A stretch of 64,000 nucleotides of DNA, taken from Parelaphostrongylus tenuis (taxonomy: Eukaryota; Nematoda; Chromadorea; Rhabditida; Metastrongylidae). Under the pieces are notes generated by a model, which saw only the letters and a list, made by a program, of their open reading frames with translations, made no database searches and was not told the DNA's origin. A program made the position numbers and the translations under genes. Below are positions 58,286 through 64,000 of this stretch, piece after piece; the stretch's first letter is position 1; each line of letters starts with the position of its first letter. Location: NCBI GenBank assembly GCA_019055375.1, contig JAHQIW010000863.1, positions 62,001 through 126,000 of the forward strand. The letters are read 5' to 3'.

Positions 58286-61129
58286 TTAGCATTCGTAATA
58301 TAAATCAGGTGCCTGAGCTATCAACTACTGATATGCCGACATGTATTTCCCAGATAATTCCCTTGAATTACGTGATCGATGTTGGCACGGATACGCTTTG
58401 AACATCACCGATAGCAAGGCAAATCAGAGGCCTCCATTGGTATGCCGGGCATCATGTGAGCCCCCGTGAAGAGTAATCTCAAATTTGCAGTCACATGAAA
58501 TGCTATGTTTTGAATAAAAGTGATTGTCGTTGTAACTGACCCACCGATGCTTTGATGATCTTTGTTCTTGCAGGTGCTTGCGCCTAAGAATATTTTTTAT
58601 AGGGCGCCAAAGATTTTTTTACGTGCGAGGAGATTTTCATGGTTTTCAGTAATAGAGGATCAGTGTTTATTTTAGTAATAGGATCAAAAAACTTCTCCAA
58701 ATCTCAGATTATATTAGAAATTGCAGCTGATGGTTGGTAATAATTCGACCTATAGCACGTAAAAAGTGAAACACTGCATAGAAATTTGATGAAGGGTTCC
58801 ATCCTCGAGATTATGATACTCATTATGATAAGTTCACCCAGTCATTTCAATCCGCGCCAAATCTGCTCAAATCAAGCCTGAACCACGTATGGGCCACTTT
58901 GCTGATGACTCAGTCTAAAGACCCGTCAACAAGTTTATTCAAAATTGTTGGAATAATGTGCTAACGTACCTAACGTACCTTTGTAGAACACATTTGTAAC
59001 AAATAAGCTGACTTGTTTAGCAGACGAATTCAATATGTAAACTATGCTTTGCTCAGCTGCAGGATCACGCACTCTGACAGAAGCAGCCGAAAGAGATGTA
59101 AAGAAGACTACCTTGGTGAATAAGAGAATCGAAGGTTATATGGGAACAAGATAAAGATGTAAGGAGCACGTAAATCGCTTACTCTAGAAATGCTACTCTA
59201 GCTAAAGTGAAATTGATTAGAATGTGTTTTTCCGTGACGAAGTACTTCCCATTTGCAGCTCATCGGAGAAATCTGAGGTGAAAAACTAACAAGAAGAATA
59301 AGAGAAAGTCTTTGCCTCCACATACTTGCTTTTGCCGATGTATCACTTTAGCTGTTCAATGCTTTGAATGAAAGGTGTTGGAATACATTATCGAATCTCA
59401 AATTGTGGGGCTTACTGCAACTGTTCGATCAATAAAATTCAATTTCAAAAGCACAAACCAGATACTCAACTACAGTTTTATTTCACCTCTAGACAAATAA
59501 AGGAAGAAAACTTTGCGCGACACGTGCGTATGCGGACGACGATTTTGAAGGATATTCATTGAGTCTATCTTAATGAAATCTGCTGAAGCGTTCCCTTACG
59601 TAAAGAAGAATAATTAATTTAGTGTGATGGAGGGACATATTACACTGAATTGATACCAGCACTATGATTCGGTGAGAATTAGCAGCGCATGAAATTTGTT
59701 GGATTTACCTTGACGTTGCGTTCGCCGTGCTTTTTGTTTCCAGTAATGGAGCTATCTCTTTCTTTGAATATAAATATAAGCAGTCCTTAAACGTGCTTAG
59801 ACTCCAGTGCAAGCATGGTTCTCTGCAGTAACTTTCACAAAGCACTTATTCAAAAATCTTAACTCTCTTTTCAGCTTTATTAATGTGAGCCGAAGATTCG
59901 ATGACAATCTCAAGAAGGTAGTTCGCCGCTTTATAAGGAATTACTAATTACCTCTACTCAAATGAAACTGATATTCAGCACGATAACCACCTATAGTGTC
60001 ACTGTTTTGTCATTAGATGGTTGGGTGGTGTTATCGATATCAAATTATGAAAAGAAAGAAGAGAACGATATTCTCAAAAAGATTACGAAACGCTTTTTTT
60101 CCAAAAAGAGTACGAAACGCTCTATATGCATTTGAAAAGAATGTGATATCTCCAGTTGTCAAAAGTTTTTTCTAGTGATATATTTCAATGTATGATGTTT
60201 GGCACAGTTCCCTTACCGCAAAGATTTCACAAAAGGAACTTCTCTGCTGGACGAAGGCTTTCCATTGGACTGTTGGTAATCATTCAAAACTCTAATTCAT
60301 TGATAATACAAAATGTTCTTTTTTGTTCAAAAGGGTTCTAACTGTAGCAATGTAGGGATTAAAATAAAATCATATCCCACAGCCGCTCCGTGCCTTTATA
60401 ATTATCGCGATTACGATCGCTGGAAGCAAGAAAAGCATATGAATCTGTAGCAGAGATCTTCAAAAAACTGAAACTGAGAACATTAATTGTTTTTCACTTG
60501 CAAGTCGTGTTGTCGATCCACATCCACCACACACGTCAGCCGAAAAGCAATGCTCGACGTGTTCGAAATTCAATTTAATTTTCCACACTACAATGCAGTA
60601 AAATGATGTTTTCAAAAGCCAAGCATAGTTTTTGAAATAGCTGGATCTCAGACTATAGAACGATTACTAATTGTCTGTCGATTAAGCTCCGCCGCACGGA
60701 GAATGTGTGTGTGAAACAGAAATTTTATTTCCTCCGCTATAGCGCTGTAAGAGGAAATTTCATGGGAACAAGTAGGCATTTGAAGTTGCTGAAATTTTCA
60801 CTGTTCATCTTAGAGATTTTTTTGGAGGATGAGCTCTAGCCAACGAACTACAAACTCCATAGCGCGCTTCGAATGTGAAGCGAAACTCTTTTCATTTTGC
60901 TGCAGCGTAGCAAAAAGACGCTTTCGAGAAACAAGTACATTCATAGATTCCTCGGGCTTTTAAGCGTTTGAATGGCTACTTAAAATTCAAAGAAAGTTCT
61001 TTACGCAGCGTAAAAGGTTCTTTGGGAAACATTTTCCGATAACGGCTTTGTACTAAAGACCTTTTTTTCCTAGAGACCTTGTAATCATGCGATAGCTTAT
61101 CGCCCACATGAAATCGATCAATCAATAGT
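58286..61129. other. Copy B sequence with one exon-like block
   Basis: Homologous to 23966-26570. Contains B-only insertions at about 59055-59155 and 59695-59785, and the exon-like block at 60208-60275. Confidence 0.4.
60208..60275 (+). CDS. Short conserved exon-like block (copy B)
   Basis: Acceptor TTTGGCACAG, donor GTAATC, frame PLPQRFHKRNFSAGRRLSIG. Changes relative to copy A (25665-25732) are mostly synonymous. Confidence 0.4.
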
Positions 61130-61270
61130 TGATGGTTCGGCTCCGTGTTCAAGGCTCACCAAGCTATTCAACGCACCAGAATCAGTGAATTAGCACTGGG
61201 CTTGTTGGTAGAATAGCTGCGCTAATTTTATACATCAGTAGGCCTCCGCGATCTATTATAGATTTCAGAT
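61130..61270 (+). mobile_element. Diverged SINE (counterpart of 26575)
   Basis: Same body fragments as at 26575-26735 (CAAGGCTCACCAAGC, GTAGGCCTCCGCGATC). Confidence 0.55.
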
Positions 61271-63288
61271 TATTCAAGAAATTCAAAGCGGCTGCCGACG
61301 TGTACATTCTGGGAAACTCAAAAGCCACGTTTGGACATCGCTTTGATCAGAATGCATATAAGCGTTATTGAGTTGTTACCTTTTTGGTTGGCTACCATCC
61401 CCACATTCATCACACTTTTCTTGCCGCTTTATTTCATGTAGAAGATTAGAACTATTAGAAGCTACTTTTACAGAATCACTGTCGCATTTCGGTCCAGTCA
61501 GGTGGAACGTTCATATAACGGGCATTGTCTCTGATCGCCAGCTGTGTATAAAATCGTTGTCTGTACTCCTCAATCAGCCAGCAACACAAGCGCCTCTTCA
61601 GCAAAAACTCTCGATTTCTCATATTTCGACGACCCATAGCATCATTACCTACGATCGATCATGTCAATAACTTAGCCAGCCAATCACCTAACAAACCACT
61701 TTGGTCTATCGGACCAGCATTCACAGGTTTTACAAAATATGTTGCAGGGGTGTCTCTTGAAGTCGGAAGCTATGAAGAAATTGGACACTCGTCGACTTAC
61801 CCGCGCTGAACTCCACTCTCATCTAGTATTGTAGAAGAAACTTGGAAAACTCGATCAAGTAGATAAGATAGCGGGAACAATCTAATATCATTACATTTGA
61901 CACCATATACATCTCTGCTAACGTAGCGCTGTTATATGAAGATCATCAGTCCACAACAAGACGTAGAGATTAAAAACGGCTTCTCTCAAATTATTCACAC
62001 ATGCTTTTTTCAAGGGTTTTTCGCATTAATTTACCTCGCCCACTAGTGAGTTGAAGTAAAATCTGTGTCCTAAAAACTGTTACTATCGATGGCCAATTGA
62101 CATTATAGACACAGAGAGAGCGATTATAATGCGTAGAACAACATACTTGTTGTGGAATCAATGCTCTATTAAAAATGGAAGATTGAATTTCTCCATTTTC
62201 TCAAAGACAACACGGCATTACTAGGATCAGCGAGTCGATTTCTCAGATTGCCTTCAAGACATCCTTCAACGATCTACTTGACGTATTTAGAGGGAGAGGG
62301 CAGCCCAACCTGAGAGATGCACTAAGTGTTGCGAGCAACGCGGCGGGGTGACATCAAATTTATCACTCATTTCGTTTAAAATAAACGTCGCATAAGCCGA
62401 TCCTCGTCGGTTACGATAACAAAATCGACTTCAGTGGGAGAGTTCGCACTTCTGACACAACCCACTCGCCAAAGAGTTGAGTATCAGAACGTCTCCTCTC
62501 ATTTCTAAATTTATTTCAGTGGGATTTCTATTTTCAGTTATACGTTCCATTTGTCAGACCTGATGATTTGACGACGACTAAGCAATGAAAAATCAACGCC
62601 ACATAAGCCACTAAGTCAATGTGGGCCAAGTGCCTTTGACCAATGTGCCTATGTTGCCAGCAAGGTGTACTGTTTGGAAGCAGGCGCGATCAAATCAACA
62701 GATTACAGCTACAGCTCAATAATAATTAGTTATAACATATTCCGAACCTTCAATGATTACGGGTACTTATACAGAGAAAGGCAGGTGTTTAATCTTTACG
62801 TCCTCGTCAGTTCCACGGTGCTTTTTCGTTCGCACAGAACCGCGAAGTCTACCCTTATATAGAGAATTAATCGTGTCTTCCAGTTGCTCTTGTATTATGT
62901 AGTCATCAAGAGACTAACTCTAAATACGCATACATCGAGAATGCTCACAATCATGAGCCAGAAAAAAATCATAGAAGCATTAGAATACAGAACGCGCCCG
63001 TTGACTATGAATTTTTTTCAGAAAATTTTTGCGCGTCATGTTTACGGGAACCTTAGAATAGCAAACCGGTGCGAAGAGGAGACGTAAACGTGTAAAGCAA
63101 AGCTATTCGTAATTCAGAAAGCCCTTTCTAGACGAGATTGAAAAAAAAATAGAATCATTGCGATGAAGTCGACATTACGGTGACTATCAATAATTGGCGA
63201 TAACCAATGCACTTGAGAAGCGAATGATATAGCAGGCATGTAGAGAAAAGCTCGCGGATTGAATCCATGAAGGTAGGAACAAATCCTC
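61271..63288. other. Copy B sequence, no confident gene
   Basis: Homologous to 26736-29775 but lacking the 1.1 kb at 26963-28082. The 100-residue frame at 61368-61670 spans that deletion junction, so it is not an ancestral frame. Confidence 0.4.
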
Positions 63289-63600
63289 TAAAATAGACCA
63301 TACCTTTGCTATCGACCGCTTTTTTACAGACCCGCTTAAAACGATTTAATCTGATAGGGATATTACATGTTTTGAGCCGATAGGTCTAGTGCTATATAAG
63401 CGCCTATTTCGTCCTATTGGGACTCATCAGTAGCACCCTCCCTCGGTTCCCTCGATCCCTTGAGGTGAAATAATCCTTTGAAGGTTCGACGCCGAGTAAA
63501 AACTAAGCACCCAAAGTGGGATAATGGTGTTACGTGACTTTTGTGGTGAGCGGCAGTCGAGCTTGCGGCTTTTAAAATGAACCATACCTTTGCTATCGTG
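63289..63600. mobile_element. B-only insertion between direct repeats
   Basis: AAAATAGACCATACCTTTGC continuing to TATCG (from about 63289) recurs, with two or so differences, as AAAATGAACCATACCTTTGC continuing to TATCG (to about 63598). The roughly 260 bp between them are absent from copy A. No coding frame or tRNA boxes were recognised. The long repeats suggest an inserted non-autonomous element or a local duplication. Confidence 0.5.
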
Positions 63601-64000
63601 AAAAGTTGCCTTTAGCATCCACAAGTCTAATAATACTGCATAATTGCGACTCCCTCCTAGTAATAACTCAAACTAAGCTCGAAAATACTGCAAATGGGCA
63701 ATTTTTGAGCTACCGCGGCGCGCAAATCTTTTTTAGAAAGGATGAACAACGATTCAAGGTGACAAGTGCGCAGTTCCTCAGACCCATTTCAAAATAGTCG
63801 CCTCAAAAGCTTCCGTCCTGGCGTTATCCAATTAGTGCCTAAAACACCTTTCCAAATACGAAATACCGTAAATCCGAACCATTCATATTTGTGCCCCAAA
63901 CTTCCTTAAAAGTTAATCTATAAAAACGACTCTGAACACCATCACAACTTGCAATTCAATGGTAAACTGAATCTCGTCAACTCAAAACAGCCCGAAATTG

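Larger units (their letters stand above)
41668..64000 (+). repeat. Copy B of the large direct duplication (runs off the window)
   Basis: Colinear with 9388-30446 on the same strand. Relative to A it gained an RTE element (48528-51845), a SINE (54350-54649), a hairpin MITE (55930-56590), about 100 bp near 59055-59155 and about 290 bp at 63289-63600. It lost several exon-bearing segments. The right end is outside the window. Confidence 0.9.

Noticed and set aside
61368..61670. 100-residue plus-strand protein in copy B
   Set aside because: The frame spans the junction where 1.1 kb of copy A sequence is missing, so it is a chance fusion.
1..64000. CRISPR array, phage, operon or secondary-metabolite system
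   Set aside because: No regularly spaced repeats, no Shine-Dalgarno-led gene strings and clear spliceosomal introns: this is eukaryotic repeat-rich DNA.

Overview
This window looks like nuclear DNA from a nematode, probably a strongylid (hookworm-like) species. The reasons are indirect: AT-rich DNA, short phase-consistent exons with TTTTCAG-like acceptors and GTAAGT/GTGAGT donors, introns from about 50 nt to several kb, a decayed RTE-1-type LINE, a tRNA-derived SINE family, hairpin MITEs and many TA/CA-rich microsatellites. There is no bacterial operon structure, rRNA, CRISPR array or phage. Most open frames in the window are chance or repeat-derived.

The main structure is a large direct duplication. 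Copy A (about 9388-30446) matches copy B (about 41668-64000, running off the window end) colinearly on the same strand. I estimate 85-90% identity by eye. A 43-bp match between positions 1-43 and 41621-41660, directly left of copy B, suggests the original unit began further left. In that case the 9.3 kb at 44-9387 is either an insertion in A or a deletion in B. Within the copies one 1.6-kb tract (13380-14975 / 45468-47070) is almost identical, introns included, which suggests recent gene conversion, or an assembly effect.

Layout: 1-9387 holds a mariner transposase fossil (about 2680-3196), an inverted pair of tRNA-like sequences (3939-4140), a hairpin MITE (4764-5290), a possible last exon with a poly-A signal (5552-5844), and a tandemly duplicated 1.17-kb unit carrying inverted SINEs (6744-9085). 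Copy A holds candidate exons: a short N-terminal-like exon (10468-10571), an exon resembling the CR1 domain of the NuRD subunit p66/GATAD2 (17126-17265), a minus-strand terminal exon (21859-22147) and a well-spliced exon pair (23203-23708). 30447-41616 is a repeat-rich spacer with four RTE fragments, a possible Penelope-type/hammerhead-like motif (34084-34108) and a minus-strand RMDN/FAM82-family TPR gene or pseudogene (39020-40285). Copy B has gained a near full-length dead RTE element (48528-51845), a SINE with target-site duplication (54350-54649) and a hairpin MITE (55930-56590). It has also lost or frameshifted several of copy A's candidate exons.

Copy A looks like the better preserved locus and copy B like a decaying paralog invaded by mobile elements. 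The exception is the converted tract, which is kept intact in both. Gene-family calls rest on motif recognition by eye, and exon models on splice-site and phase logic. None has been checked by transcripts or database search.
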